Assembly (NCBI RefSeq): GCF_900207575.1
Contig: NZ_OAOQ01000005.1
Location: 1-64,000, forward strand
DNA length: 64,000 nucleotides
Reading direction: 5' to 3'
Source: Cereibacter ovatus
GTDB taxonomy: Bacteria > Pseudomonadota > Alphaproteobacteria > Rhodobacterales > Rhodobacteraceae
Positions 8,978-18,252 of this stretch are shown here, in pieces; positions within the stretch are counted from its first letter, which is position 1; every line of letters starts with the position of its first letter. The notes under the pieces were generated by a model, which saw only the letters and a program-made list of their open reading frames with translations, was not told the DNA's origin and made no database searches. Made by a program: the position numbers and the translations under genes.

Positions 8978-9421
8978 ATGATAAGAGTTATGGCACATGA
9001 TACTATGGCACGGACGGCAATCGAACGCGGCACCGAGTGGCTGGCAAGGGGGGGCTTGCGTCCCACCCGTCAGCGGGTTGCCTTGGCCGCGCTTCTTGTG
9101 GGTGACGGAAACGACCGGCATGTGACGGCGGAAGGTCTGTTCGCGCTGGCCACGCGCGCCAATGACCGGGTCAGTCTGGCCACGGTCTACAACACGTTGC
9201 GCGCCTTCTGCGAGGCCGGTCTGATGCAGGAAGTCGTGGTTGACGGTGCCCGCAGCTATTTCGACACACGGATGGATGACCATCCGCATTTCTTCTGGGA
9301 AGACACCGCCGATCTGTTCGACGCCCCGGCCGAGCAGCTTCAGATCGCGCGCCTGCCCGACCTGCCGCCCGGTGCGGAACTCAGCCGGGTCGATGTGGTG
9401 ATCCGTCTGCGGCGGGCCTGA
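8978..9421 (+). CDS. irr: iron response regulator Irr (Fur family)
   Basis: Irr is a Fur-family regulator that senses iron through haem status in alphaproteobacteria. It represses or activates haem and iron genes at iron-control elements. The protein has 147 residues. It shows the Irr-type helix-turn-helix start GLRPTRQRVALAALL, the recognition helix VSLATVYNTLRAFCEAGL, and the metal/haem region YFDTRMDDHPHFF, which replaces the HHH cluster of Bradyrhizobium Irr. There is no Cys-Pro haem regulatory motif near the N-terminus. The start is uncertain: ATGs at 8978, 8990 and 9005 are in frame and none has a strong ribosome site. Confidence 0.88.
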   Translation: MIRVMAHDTMARTAIERGTEWLARGGLRPTRQRVALAALLVGDGNDRHVTAEGLFALATRANDRVSLATVYNTLRAFCEAGLMQEVVVDGARSYFDTRMDDHPHFFWEDTADLFDAPAEQLQIARLPDLPPGAELSRVDVVIRLRRA

Positions 9422-9558
9422 CGCCGCGCGCTTTTTCGGCCCCCCACTGCATCGCGCCGCCCGTTCCGCGGGCCTCGGGTCTGTCTGGTCCGGGGCTTTC
9501 GGAACCCGTGCGGCGGCCGGCGTGTTGCCCAAGCCTGAACCACTGGCAGGAGCGGGCA

Positions 9559-10374
9559 ATGCTGATACGTTTTGGATACGAAATCTCGGTCACTTGTGCG
9601 GCCGAGACGCCGATGATCTGCCTGCTTGACATCCGCGACGAGCGTCGGGGCGATCTGCGCAAGCCGGAACGGGTGACGGTCTCGCCCGATGTGCCGATGA
9701 CGCTCTATCGCGACATGTTCGGCAACCGTTGCCGGCGTCTGGTGGCGCCGGCGGGCGCGTTCACCATTGCCGGCGATGGGGTGCTGGAAGATGCGGGCCT
9801 GCCCGACCCCGAGGACTGGTCCGCCCCCGAGACCCCCGTGGCCGATCTGCCGCCCGAGGTGCTGGGCTATCTTCTGGGCAGCCGCTATTGCGAGACCGAC
9901 CGGATCAGTCCCGTCGCCTGGGATCTGTTCGGCGCCATCGCGCCGGGATGGGGCCGGGTGCAGGCGATCAGCGATTTCGTCCACAACCACATCCGCTTCG
10001 ATTATCAGAACGCCCGCGCGACCCGCACTGCTTTCGAGGCATGGCAGGAAGGCACCGGCGTCTGCCGCGATTTCACCCATCTGGGCATCGCCTTCTGCCG
10101 CGCGCTGAACATTCCGGCGCGTTATGTGAACGGCTATCTGGGCGATATCGGTGTGCCGCCCGGCGGGCCGATGGATTTCTGCGCCTGGATTGAGGTCTGG
10201 ATCGGCGGTCGCTGGCATGCTTTCGACCCGCGCAACAACCAGCGCCGGATCGGCCGCATCGTGGTGGCACGCGGGCGCGACGCCGCCGACGTGCCACTGA
10301 TCCATTCCTTCGGCCCGCATCGTCTGACCGGCTTTACCGTGCGCTGCGACGCGGTGGCCGAGGCCACGGCCTAA
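9559..10374 (+). CDS. transglutaminase-like cysteine protease-fold protein
   Basis: This 271-residue cytoplasmic protein has a transglutaminase core. The Cys is in [29 protein letters not shown], here split as GVCRDF and ARYVNGYL. The His is in GRWHAFDP and the Asp in the same FDPR segment, giving the Cys-His-Asp triad. The N-terminal 100 residues form the beta-rich domain usual in bacterial members ([10 protein letters not shown]). Such proteins act as proteases or amidases rather than cross-linkers, and the substrate is unknown. The ATG at 9559 follows GGCAGGAGCG. Its stop overlaps the stop of the converging CoA-transferase gene by three bases. Confidence 0.85.
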   Translation: MLIRFGYEISVTCAAETPMICLLDIRDERRGDLRKPERVTVSPDVPMTLYRDMFGNRCRRLVAPAGAFTIAGDGVLEDAGLPDPEDWSAPETPVADLPPEVLGYLLGSRYCETDRISPVAWDLFGAIAPGWGRVQAISDFVHNHIRFDYQNARATRTAFEAWQEGTGVCRDFTHLGIAFCRALNIPARYVNGYLGDIGVPPGGPMDFCAWIEVWIGGRWHAFDPRNNQRRIGRIVVARGRDAADVPLIHSFGPHRLTGFTVRCDAVAEATA

Positions 10375-11540
10375 AGCCGGATCGCGCCCGCCGCCTTTGC
10401 CGCGCTTCCATCCACGCCCCAGCGGGCAAGGATCTCGGCACTGTCGGCGCCGGGCCGGGAGGGTGGGGCCGGGGGCGCGGCGCCGGTTGCGGAAAACCGC
10501 GGGCAGGGTGCCGGTTGCAGCACCCCGGCCACCGTCGCAAAGCTGCCTCGCGCGCGGTTCTGGGGATGGTCGGGCGCCTCGGCCCAGGACAGCACCGGCG
10601 CCACGCAGGCATCGGTGCCCTGAAACAGCGCCACCCATTCGTCGCGCGGGCGCCGCCTCAGCACCGCTGCAAGGCGTTCGCGTTGCGCGGGCCAGTCGGC
10701 GGCGGGGCCCTGATGCAGCCCGTGGGCATCCTCGCCCAGCCGGTCAAGGAAGGCGCGGGCGAACTTGCCCTCGATCGGCGCAACGGCAAGGAATTTTCCG
10801 TCGGCACATTCATAGGTGCCATAGAACCACGCCCCGCCATCCAGCAGATTGGCCTGCCGCGCGTCGACCCATGCCCCGCCGGCGCGAAAGCCCCAGATCA
10901 TCGCCGCCAGCAACGAGGCCCCTTCGGTCATGGCGGCATCGACCACCTGACCCTCGCCGGTGCGCCCGGCATGGATCAGCGCGGCCAGCATCCCGAAGGC
11001 CAGCATCATGCCGCCGCCGCCGAAATCGCCGATCAGGTTCAGCGGCACCGCGGGCGGACGATCCGCCGGCCCCAGCGCGCCCAGCACCCCCGACAGCGCC
11101 AGATAGGTCAGATCATGCCCCGCCGCCTGCGCCAGTGGCCCGTCCTGCCCCCAGCCGGTCATCCGGCCGTAAACCAGCCGCGGGCGGCGGGCCAGACAGA
11201 CATCCGGCCCAAGGCCCAGCCGTTCCATCACCCCCGGCCGAAATCCCTCCATCAGCCCGTCGGCACGGTCGATCAGATCCAGAGCCAGCGCCAGCCCTTC
11301 GGGCCGCTTCAGATCCACCGCGATCGAGCGCCGCCCGCGGGCCATCACGTCATGGTCGCTGCCCATCAGCGGGATGTCCGAGCGCGCATCCAGCGGGTGG
11401 ATGCGGATCACCTCGGCGCCGGCATCGGCCAGCATCATCGCGGCAAAGGGGCAGGGACCAAGCCCCACCATCTCGATCAGACGCAGGCCCGACAGCGGGC
11501 CGCTCGCAGCCGGGGGGGAACCGCCCGGCCCCGCGCTCAT
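10371..11540 (-). CDS. CaiB/BaiF-family CoA-transferase (alpha-methylacyl-CoA racemase-like)
   Basis: This 389-residue family III CoA-transferase is most like alpha-methylacyl-CoA racemase. It shows [32 protein letters not shown] at the N-terminus (pieces [10 protein letters not shown] and AGAEVIRI), then [15 protein letters not shown] and [19 protein letters not shown], where the His-Asp pair fits the racemase active site. It would convert 2-methyl-branched (R)-acyl-CoA to the (S)-form or move CoA between acids. It is the last gene of a four-gene minus-strand operon and overlaps the acyl-CoA dehydrogenase stop as ATGA, so translation is coupled. Confidence 0.85.
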   Translation of the reverse strand: MSAGPGGSPPAASGPLSGLRLIEMVGLGPCPFAAMMLADAGAEVIRIHPLDARSDIPLMGSDHDVMARGRRSIAVDLKRPEGLALALDLIDRADGLMEGFRPGVMERLGLGPDVCLARRPRLVYGRMTGWGQDGPLAQAAGHDLTYLALSGVLGALGPADRPPAVPLNLIGDFGGGGMMLAFGMLAALIHAGRTGEGQVVDAAMTEGASLLAAMIWGFRAGGAWVDARQANLLDGGAWFYGTYECADGKFLAVAPIEGKFARAFLDRLGEDAHGLHQGPAADWPAQRERLAAVLRRRPRDEWVALFQGTDACVAPVLSWAEAPDHPQNRARGSFATVAGVLQPAPCPRFSATGAAPPAPPSRPGADSAEILARWGVDGSAAKAAGAIRL

Positions 11541-12670
11541 GCCATGCCCCGCAGGATCAGCATCTTCTGGATGTCCGACGTGCCCTCGTAGATCTGGCAG
11601 ACGCGGACATCGCGGTAGATCCGCTCCACCGGAAAGTCGCGGGTATAGCCGTAGCCGCCGAAGGTCTGGATCGCATCCGACACGATCCGCTCGGCCGCCT
11701 CGGAGGCGAACAGCTTGGCCATCGCGGCTTCGGTCAGGCAGGGGGCACCTGCATCCTTCAGCCGTGCGGCATGAAGAACCATCTGCCGTGCCGCTTCCAG
11801 CCGGGTTCTGGCATCGGCCAGCCGGAAGCCCACCGCCTGATGATCGATCAGCGCCCGCTCGAACGAGGTGCGGTCGCGGGCATAGGCCACCGCCGCGTCA
11901 AGGGCTGCCTGGGCCATGCCGACCGATTGCGCGGCGATGCCGATCCGGCCGGTTTCCAGACTGGACAGCGCGATCCGATAGCCCTCGCCCTCGGCGCCGA
12001 TGCGCATGGTTTCGGGCACTTCCAGCCCGTCAAAGCGCAGGGCGCAGGTGTCGGATGCATCCTGCCCCAGCTTTTCCTCGACCTTGGTCACCTGATAGCC
12101 GGGGGCGGATGTGGGCGTCAGGAAACAGGTGATGCCGTCCTTGCCGCGGGTGCCGTCGATCCGGGCGAACAGGATCGCCCAGCCGGCCAACTGCCCCGAG
12201 GTGATGAAGATCTTTTCGCCGTCGATCACATAGCCGTCCCCGCGGCGGCGGGCGCGGCTGCGCAGGGCCGAGGCATCCGACCCCGCCTGTCCTTCCGTCA
12301 GCGCGAAGGCGCCGATGAAGGCGCCCTGCGCGGCGGGGCGCAGCACCGTCTGCCGCTGCTCGTCGGTGCCGAACCGCTGAAGGATGGCGTTGAAGGGCGC
12401 GTTATGAACGCTCATCACCGTCGAAACCGAACCGTCGCCGGCTGCGATCTCGATCAACGCCAGCGCATAGCTGACGTAATCGGCGCCGACGCCGCCCATG
12501 TCCTCGGGGACGGTCATGCCCAGAAAGCCCAGATCGCCCAGGGCTTTCAGCACCTCGGGTTCGATGGCGCGGGCCTTGGCGCGGGCGGCGGCGCCGGGGG
12601 CCAGCACGTCTTGCGCGAAACTGCGGGCGGTCTGCTGGATCAGCCGTTGGTCGTCGGTAAGCAGGGTCAT
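11537..12670 (-). CDS. acyl-CoA dehydrogenase
   Basis: This FAD-dependent acyl-CoA dehydrogenase of 377 residues makes the 2,3-double bond of an acyl-CoA. It shows [19 protein letters not shown], which binds substrate and FAD, the helix region [21 protein letters not shown] (seen as [13 protein letters not shown]), and [18 protein letters not shown] near the C-terminus. The catalytic base lies in the final IYEGTSDIQ segment. The frame is open upstream to 12982, but family sequence begins at the ATG at 12670, which overlaps the SDR stop. The neighbours suggest a branched-chain or 2-methyl substrate. Confidence 0.9.
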   Translation of the reverse strand: MTLLTDDQRLIQQTARSFAQDVLAPGAAARAKARAIEPEVLKALGDLGFLGMTVPEDMGGVGADYVSYALALIEIAAGDGSVSTVMSVHNAPFNAILQRFGTDEQRQTVLRPAAQGAFIGAFALTEGQAGSDASALRSRARRRGDGYVIDGEKIFITSGQLAGWAILFARIDGTRGKDGITCFLTPTSAPGYQVTKVEEKLGQDASDTCALRFDGLEVPETMRIGAEGEGYRIALSSLETGRIGIAAQSVGMAQAALDAAVAYARDRTSFERALIDHQAVGFRLADARTRLEAARQMVLHAARLKDAGAPCLTEAAMAKLFASEAAERIVSDAIQTFGGYGYTRDFPVERIYRDVRVCQIYEGTSDIQKMLILRGMA

Positions 12671-13428
12671 TTCGGTCCCATCCGTAAAGCGCCATCCAGC
12701 CGGATCGCCTCGCCGTTCAGCATCGGATTGGCGATGATATGCTGGACAAGGGCCGCGAACTCGGCCGGCTGGCCCAGTCGCGAGGGGAAGGGGACCGCGG
12801 CGCCGAGGCTGTCCTGCGCGGCCTGTGGCAGGCCCTTCAGCATGGCGGTCTCGAAGATGCCGGGCGCGATGGCGCAGACCCGGATGCCCAGCGGCGCCAG
12901 TTCCCGTGCCGCCGGCAGGGTCAGCGCCACCACACCGCCCTTGGAGGCGGCATAGGCGGTCTGGCCGATCTGTCCATCCCATGCGGCAATCGAGGCGGTG
13001 TTGATCGCGACACCCCTTTCGCCGGTCTCCAGCGGGTCCAGATCCGCCGCGCCGGCCGCAAACAGCCGCAACAGGTTGAAACTGCCGATCAGGTTCACCT
13101 CGACCGCGCGGCGGAAGTCGTCCAGCGCCATCACCCCGGCCCGGCCCAGCATCCTCTTTGCCGGCGCCACGCCCGCGCAGTTCACAAGGATGCGCGCCGC
13201 GCCATGCGCCGCCGCCGCCTGCGCCACCGCCGTCTCGGCGCTGCTGGCCGAGGCGACATCGCAGGCCACCGCCAGCCCGCCGATTTCGGCCGCGACCGAC
13301 CTTGCGGCCTCAAGGTTGAAATCCAGCAGCGCGACCTTTGCCCCCGCCGCGGCCAGTGCCCGCGCCGTGGCCTCGCCCAGACCCGATCCTGCGCCGGTGA
13401 CCAGCGCCGCCTGTCCTGCCACCTGCAT
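12667..13428 (-). CDS. SDR-family 3-hydroxyacyl-CoA dehydrogenase
   Basis: This 253-residue short-chain dehydrogenase resembles type II 3-hydroxyacyl-CoA/3-hydroxy-2-methylbutyryl-CoA dehydrogenase (HSD17B10-like). It has TGAGSGLGEATARALA for NAD binding, NCAGVAPAKR, the active-site Ser in INTASIAAWDG, and Tyr-x3-Lys in QTAYAASKGG. PLGIRVCAIAPGIFETAML and the C-terminal LNGEAIRLDGALRM are also typical of that subgroup. It would oxidise the 3-hydroxyacyl-CoA before the thiolase step. GTG at 13431 and ATG at 13428 are both possible starts and overlap the thiolase stop. Confidence 0.9.
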   Translation of the reverse strand: MQVAGQAALVTGAGSGLGEATARALAAAGAKVALLDFNLEAARSVAAEIGGLAVACDVASASSAETAVAQAAAAHGAARILVNCAGVAPAKRMLGRAGVMALDDFRRAVEVNLIGSFNLLRLFAAGAADLDPLETGERGVAINTASIAAWDGQIGQTAYAASKGGVVALTLPAARELAPLGIRVCAIAPGIFETAMLKGLPQAAQDSLGAAVPFPSRLGQPAEFAALVQHIIANPMLNGEAIRLDGALRMGPK

Positions 13429-14588
13429 CACGCCACCTCGATCGCGATGGCCGTCGCCTCGCCGCCGCCGATGCAGAGCGAGGCGATGCCGCGCCGCAGC
13501 CCGCGTTCGCGCAGCGCATGGATCAGCGTGACCACGATCCGCGCACCAGAGCAGCCGATGGGATGGCCAAGCGCACAGGCGCCGCCGTTCACATTCACCC
13601 GGTCGTGCGGCAGATCCAGATCGCGCATCGCGGCCATGGCGACCACGGCGAAGGCTTCGTTGATCTCATACAGATCGACGTCGCCCGCAGCCCATCCCAG
13701 ACGGTCCAGCAGCTTGCGGATGGCAAAGATCGGCGCCGTGGTGAACAGGTTCGGCGCCTGTGCGTGGCTGGCATGGCCGCGGATCACCGCCAGCGGCGTC
13801 AGGCCGCGGGTTTCGGCCGCGCCCATCCGCGTCACCACCAGCGCCGCCGCCCCGTCCGAGATCGAGGAACTGTTGGCCGCCGTCACCGTCCCGCCCTCGC
13901 GGAAGGCGGGGCGAAGCTGGGGGATCTTTTCCGGCCGGGCGCGGCCGGGCGCCTCGTCATGGGCCACACCGCCCAGCGTCACCACTTCCGGCGTGAAGCG
14001 CCCGTCGGCAATCGCGGCCTGCGCGCGGGCAAGCGATTCCAGCGCATAGGCATCCTGCGCCTCGCGCGTGAACTGATAGGCTTCGGCGCAATCCTCGGCA
14101 AAGGTGCCCATGGCGCGGCCCTTGTCATAGGCGTCTTCCAGCCCGTCGAGGAACATGTGGTCCAGCACCCGGCCATGGCCGATCCGATAGCCTGCCCGTG
14201 CGCGGTCCAGCAGGTAAGGCGCGTTCGACATGCTTTCCATGCCGCCGGCCACCACGATATTGGCGCTTCCGGCGCGGATCATGTCATGGGCCAGCATCAC
14301 GGCCTTCATTCCCGATCCGCAGACCTTGTTCAGCGTCGCGCAGGGCACCGCTTCGGGCAACCCCGCCGCCAGTGCCGCCTGCCGCGCCGAGGCCTGCCCC
14401 AGCCCCGCGGGCAGGACGCAGCCCATCACCACCTCGTCCACCGCCTGCGCGGTCAGGCCCGCCCGGACCAGCGCCGCGGAAATGGCGGTGGCACCAAGGT
14501 CCACCGCGGTTTTCCCCGCCAGCGCGCCCTGAAACGCCCCCATCGGCGTGCGCGCCGCGCCCGCGATCACGATCGGTTCCGCTGTCAT
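13428..14588 (-). CDS. acetyl-CoA C-acyltransferase (thiolase)
   Basis: This 386-residue thiolase of the degradative type cleaves 3-ketoacyl-CoA with CoA. The acyl-accepting Cys lies in LNKVCGSGMKAVMLA, the active-site His in NGGACALGHPIGCSGAR, and the second Cys in SLCIGGGEATAI. It is the first gene of the minus-strand operon thiolase-SDR-acyl-CoA dehydrogenase-CoA-transferase, all with overlapping start and stop codons. A GGGGAGGG ribosome site precedes the ATG at 14588, and a TTG three bases upstream is less likely. Confidence 0.93.
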   Translation of the reverse strand: MTAEPIVIAGAARTPMGAFQGALAGKTAVDLGATAISAALVRAGLTAQAVDEVVMGCVLPAGLGQASARQAALAAGLPEAVPCATLNKVCGSGMKAVMLAHDMIRAGSANIVVAGGMESMSNAPYLLDRARAGYRIGHGRVLDHMFLDGLEDAYDKGRAMGTFAEDCAEAYQFTREAQDAYALESLARAQAAIADGRFTPEVVTLGGVAHDEAPGRARPEKIPQLRPAFREGGTVTAANSSSISDGAAALVVTRMGAAETRGLTPLAVIRGHASHAQAPNLFTTAPIFAIRKLLDRLGWAAGDVDLYEINEAFAVVAMAAMRDLDLPHDRVNVNGGACALGHPIGCSGARIVVTLIHALRERGLRRGIASLCIGGGEATAIAIEVA

Positions 14589-14779
14589 CAAGCCCTCCCC
14601 TTCCTGTTGACAAGCCGGAAGACTAATCCACCGCGCCGCGACCGCGAAACCGGGAATGTCGCGCGTGCCGCAGCGTCAGATGCGGCCAAGGCCGCTCACG
14701 CATCCGCGATGGGACGGACCTTGACGCGCCCCGTCTGCCGGGGCACCCAAAGCGCGCAACCCGAACACGCGGAGCCTGC

Positions 14780-16267
14780 ATGGTCCTTTCCAGCCTTTCA
14801 GACCGCCCCGGCCGGCGCCTTGTCCTTGGCGGCGCGACGGGGCTGGCGCTTGCGCTGGGGCAGGCGCCGTTCGGGCTGTGGTGGGTGGCGCTGCCGGGCC
14901 TTGTCGCGCTGACCGCGCTGGTGGCCACCGCGCCCACCCGGCGCACGGCTGCGCTGACGGCGCTGTGCGGGGGGGCTGCGCATTTCGCACTGGCGCTGAG
15001 CTGGATCGTCGAGCCGTTCCTGATCGACATTGCCCGTCACGGCTGGATGGCGCCCTTTGCGCTGTTGCTGATGGCGGTCGGGCTGGCGCTGTTCTGGATG
15101 GCGGCGGGCTGGCTGTCGGGGCTGGTTGCCGCCCCGCGCCGGGCGATCGGCTTTGCGGTTGCGCTGGCCGCGGTGGAGCTGGCGCGGGGCTATGTGCTGA
15201 CGGGCTTTCCGTGGGCGCTGGTGGGCCACATCTGGGTGGGCGCGTGGCCTGCGCAGGTGGCGGCACTGGCAGGGCCGTCGGGGCTGACGCTGATGACGAC
15301 GCTGGCCGCGGCCCTGCCGGTGACGCTGCGCTGGCGTGGGCTGGCGGCGGGGGGGGCGATTCTTGGCGCGGCGGCGGCGTTCGGGGCGTGGCGGCTGGCC
15401 CAGCCGGACCCGGCCGCGCCGGGTGTCACGCTGCGCCTTGTCCAGCCCAATGCCGAGCAGAAGCTGAAATGGGATCCCGACATGGCCGCCGCCCATTTCG
15501 CCCGCCTGCTGGCCCTGACGCGCGACGGGCCGCGCCCCGATCTGACGATCTGGCCCGAAACCTCGGTGCCCTATCTGCTGGACCGCTCGCCCGGGCTGCT
15601 GGATGAGATCGCGGCAGCGGGGCGCGGTGCGCCGGTGGCGATCGGCATCCAGCGCAGCGAGGGTTGGCGGTTCTGGAACAGCCTTGCCGTCGTAGCCCCC
15701 GATGCGACCATTGCCGGGCTTTATGACAAGCATCATCTGGCGCCCTTCGGGGAATATGTGCCGATGGGCGACACGCTGTTTGCGCTGTTCGGTGTCCGGG
15801 CCTTTGCCGCGCAGGAAGGCTATGGCTATTCGGCGGGATCGGGGCCGGCGGTGCTGGACCTTGGGCCGGGTCTGGGCCGGGTGCTGCCCCTGATCTGCTA
15901 TGAGGCGGTGTTTCCGCAGGATCTGCGCACGGACACCCGCGCCGAGTGGATCCTTCAGATCACGAATGACGCGTGGTTCGGCACCTTCAGCGGCCCCTAT
16001 CAGCACCTGGCCCAGACCCGGTTGCGCGCCATCGAACAGGGGATGCCGCTGGTGCGCGTGGCCAATACCGGGGTCTCGGCGCTGATCGATGCAAAGGGCA
16101 GGGTGATGGCGGACCTGCCGCTGGGCGCGGCCGGTTACAAAGATGTCGCACTTCCTGCCACCTTGCCGCCTACGCCGTTCTCACAAAAGGGGGAATTGCC
16201 GGTTCTCTTTATTCTGGCGGTCCTCTGCGGCTTTCTGGCCCTGTCCCGCGGCCCTCGGCGCGCTTGA
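14780..16267 (+). CDS. lnt: apolipoprotein N-acyltransferase
   Basis: Lnt adds the third acyl chain to the N-terminal Cys of lipoproteins at the inner membrane. The 495-residue protein has about six N-terminal membrane helices (residues 10-210) and then a nitrilase-like periplasmic domain. The catalytic Glu-Lys-Cys set is visible in WPETSVPYLL, KHHLAPFGEYVP and LICYEAVFPQ. A last helix sits at the C-terminus (FILAVLCGFLAL). It precedes the metK riboswitch by about 33 bases, so metK probably has its own control within or just after this gene. Confidence 0.95.
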   Translation: MVLSSLSDRPGRRLVLGGATGLALALGQAPFGLWWVALPGLVALTALVATAPTRRTAALTALCGGAAHFALALSWIVEPFLIDIARHGWMAPFALLLMAVGLALFWMAAGWLSGLVAAPRRAIGFAVALAAVELARGYVLTGFPWALVGHIWVGAWPAQVAALAGPSGLTLMTTLAAALPVTLRWRGLAAGGAILGAAAAFGAWRLAQPDPAAPGVTLRLVQPNAEQKLKWDPDMAAAHFARLLALTRDGPRPDLTIWPETSVPYLLDRSPGLLDEIAAAGRGAPVAIGIQRSEGWRFWNSLAVVAPDATIAGLYDKHHLAPFGEYVPMGDTLFALFGVRAFAAQEGYGYSAGSGPAVLDLGPGLGRVLPLICYEAVFPQDLRTDTRAEWILQITNDAWFGTFSGPYQHLAQTRLRAIEQGMPLVRVANTGVSALIDAKGRVMADLPLGAAGYKDVALPATLPPTPFSQKGELPVLFILAVLCGFLALSRGPRRA

Positions 16268-16300
16268 CCGGGGGGCAGGCGGGGTGTAGCGCGGTTTCAA

Positions 16301-16346
16301 CCGTCACAACGGCTTCCTGGCGTGACGGGGATAACCCCAACGGAGC
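16301..16346 (+). promoter_or_regulatory. SAM/SAH riboswitch upstream of metK
   Basis: A short pseudoknot RNA lies directly before metK. The stem is CCGTCAC (16301-16307) with GTGACGG (16322-16328). The loop contains ACGGCTTCCTGGC, and the 3' part ends in CGGAGC (16341-16346). The loop CTTCC can pair with GGAG, which is also the metK Shine-Dalgarno sequence nine bases before the ATG. This matches my memory of the SAM/SAH riboswitch class of Rhodobacterales, which binds S-adenosylmethionine or S-adenosylhomocysteine and hides the ribosome site. High ligand would therefore lower MetK synthesis. Confidence 0.88.
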
Positions 16347-16354
16347 ACTTCCCA

Positions 16355-17521
16355 ATGTCCCGCAAGAACTACGTCTTCACCTCCGAGTCCGTCTCGGAAG
16401 GTCACCCCGACAAGCTGTGCGATCGCGTGTCGGATGCCGTCCTCGATGCCTTCCTGGCCGAGGAGCCGAACGCCCGCGTCGCCTGCGAAACCTTTGCCAC
16501 CACCAACCGCGTGGTTGTCGGCGGCGAAGTGGGCCTGTCGGACCCTGCGAAACTCGACGAGTTCATGGGCCGCGTGGACGGGATCGTCCGCGACTGCGTG
16601 AAGGATATCGGCTACGAACAGCAGGAATTCCACTGGCGCACCATCGAGGTGCAGAACTACCTGCACCGCCAGTCGGCGCATATCGCGCAAGGGGTTGACC
16701 GCGACGGCGCGGGCGATCAGGGGATCATGTTCGGCTATGCCTGCCGCGAGACGCCCGACCTGATGCCGGCGCCGATCCAGTATGCCCACGCCATCCTGCG
16801 CCGTCTGGCCGAGGTTCGCAAATCGGGTCAGGAACCCGACCTGCGCCCCGACGCCAAGTCGCAGCTGACGTTGCGCTATGAGGATGGCAAGCCCGTCGAG
16901 GTGCGCTCGATCGTGCTGTCGACCCAGCACGCGTCCGAGCATCAGACCTCGGATGACATCCGCGCCATCGTGGAACCCTATATCCGCGAAGTGCTGCCCG
17001 AAGGCTGGGTGACCGAGTCCACCGAATGGTGGGTGAACCCCACCGGCACCTTCGTGATCGGCGGGCCGGATGGCGACGCGGGCCTGACCGGGCGCAAGAT
17101 CATCGTGGACACCTATGGCGGCGCCGCGCCGCACGGTGGCGGCGCCTTCTCGGGGAAAGATCCGACGAAGGTCGACCGCTCGGCCGCCTATGCCGCGCGC
17201 TATCTGGCAAAGAACGTGGTGGCGGCGGGTCTGGCCGATCGCTGCACGTTGCAGGTGTCTTATGCCATCGGTGTGGCCAAGCCGCTGTCGATCTATGTCG
17301 ACACTCACGGCACCGGCAAGGTCGACGAGGCCGCGATCGAACGCGCTGTGGCCGAATGCATGGATCTGACCCCGCGCGGCATCCGCGAGCATCTGAACCT
17401 GTGCCGGCCGATCTATGCCCGGACCGCGGCCTATGGCCACTTCGGCCGCGCACCCGAAGCCGATGGCGGTTTCTCGTGGGAGCGGACGGACCTGACCGAG
17501 GCGCTGCTGAAAGCGGTTTGA
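16355..17521 (+). CDS. metK: S-adenosylmethionine synthetase
   Basis: MetK makes S-adenosylmethionine from methionine and ATP. The 388-residue enzyme shows [20 protein letters not shown], with the ATP-binding His and Asp in [20 protein letters not shown] is signature 1, and the phosphate-binding loop region is in [11 protein letters not shown] and [19 protein letters not shown] (pieces [10 protein letters not shown]). The ATG at 16355 is preceded by GGAGC inside the riboswitch. An in-frame start at 16322 would run through the riboswitch and is rejected. A strong terminator follows. Confidence 0.97.
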   Translation: MSRKNYVFTSESVSEGHPDKLCDRVSDAVLDAFLAEEPNARVACETFATTNRVVVGGEVGLSDPAKLDEFMGRVDGIVRDCVKDIGYEQQEFHWRTIEVQNYLHRQSAHIAQGVDRDGAGDQGIMFGYACRETPDLMPAPIQYAHAILRRLAEVRKSGQEPDLRPDAKSQLTLRYEDGKPVEVRSIVLSTQHASEHQTSDDIRAIVEPYIREVLPEGWVTESTEWWVNPTGTFVIGGPDGDAGLTGRKIIVDTYGGAAPHGGGAFSGKDPTKVDRSAAYAARYLAKNVVAAGLADRCTLQVSYAIGVAKPLSIYVDTHGTGKVDEAAIERAVAECMDLTPRGIREHLNLCRPIYARTAAYGHFGRAPEADGGFSWERTDLTEALLKAV

Positions 17522-17587
17522 TCCCGGGCCTTTGACGCACGCCAAAGCCCCGGCGCGGTGATACATTCCGCGTGGTGGGACACGAGA

Positions 17588-17619
17588 CAGGGCCGGATCA
17601 GCCGGCCCTGTTCTTTTTG
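17588..17619 (+). terminator. intrinsic terminator after metK
   Basis: A nine-base-pair perfect stem (CAGGGCCGG/CCGGCCCTG) with a five-base loop is followed by TTCTTTTTG. It lies 66 bases past the metK stop and fits a Rho-independent terminator. Confidence 0.9.
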
Positions 17620-17629
17620 ATTTCGCCGG

Positions 17630-18013
17630 GTCTTCACGGGTGTCGTGCGGCAATGTCAGGCGCAGGGGCTGGTTTCGGCCGACACCGTCCACATCGACGC
17701 CAGTCTGATCCGGGCGGATGTCAGCATGGATGCGATGGTCGCGCGCCATCTGGATGCGGTCGAAGAAGCCAATGCTACCGAGCGTGATGCGCACACGAGC
17801 GGCAGGTTCAAGAAGCTCTGCCGCACGGACCCGGACGCGCCCATGGCGACGTGTCCTAAGGTTCCGCTGCGCCCGGCCTAAAAGCAGCACACAGCCTTGC
17901 GGGCGTTGCGGTTGACGTGGAATCGTGACCGGCGAAGAGCACGACACGGGCCGGTTCGAGGCGCGCCTCGACGTCATCGAAGATATCGATAGCGCGCTTT
18001 CGATAAGGTGTCA
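17630..18013 (+). pseudogene. IS1182-type transposase remnant, frameshifted
   Basis: Two pieces of the same DDE transposase are readable. The first, at about 17645-17880, reads QGLVSADTVHIDASLIRADVS then DPDAPMATC, where the catalytic Asp of IDASLIRAD is kept. After PA the frame is lost. A second frame near 17930-18010 continues with IVTGEEHDTGRFEARLDVIE, also family-like. N-terminal and C-terminal parts are missing, and at least two frameshifts and a stop separate the pieces. The element is dead and lies between the metK terminator and the nos promoter. Confidence 0.75.
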
Positions 18014-18204
18014 TGCGGCGGGCCGACCGTGCGGGGGTGGGGCCTGAATCCCACGAATTCTGCGGGCCAGATTGCCGAAAACCTCGGGGTTTCGATGCCA
18101 CATCAACACCTTCGCCGGTGTTCGGGCCGGACTGCCCAATTCCGGGCAGGCTTTCAGGCCCGGCGTGAAGGGCAAGCGCCGCACGGCAATAAGGATACAA
18201 TTGT

Positions 18205-18218
18205 TTGACCTTTATCAA
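18205..18218 (+). promoter_or_regulatory. FNR/NnrR-type operator before the nos operon
   Basis: TTGAC-CTTT-ATCAA matches the FNR-family consensus TTGAT-N4-ATCAA in nine of ten positions. It lies about 41 bases before the ATG of the first gene in the nos transcription unit. This fits activation of the nos operon by an oxygen- or NO-sensing CRP/FNR protein. Confidence 0.75.
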
Positions 18219-18252
18219 CGTGAGCGATCCGGCCGACCTGTAGGCTTGCGAC

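Noticed and set aside
5842-9000. A 1052-codon open frame on the plus strand
   Set aside because: It runs antisense through the VOC gene, fabI, fabB and fabA, all of which have full catalytic motifs. It has no recognisable domain and is an effect of high GC.
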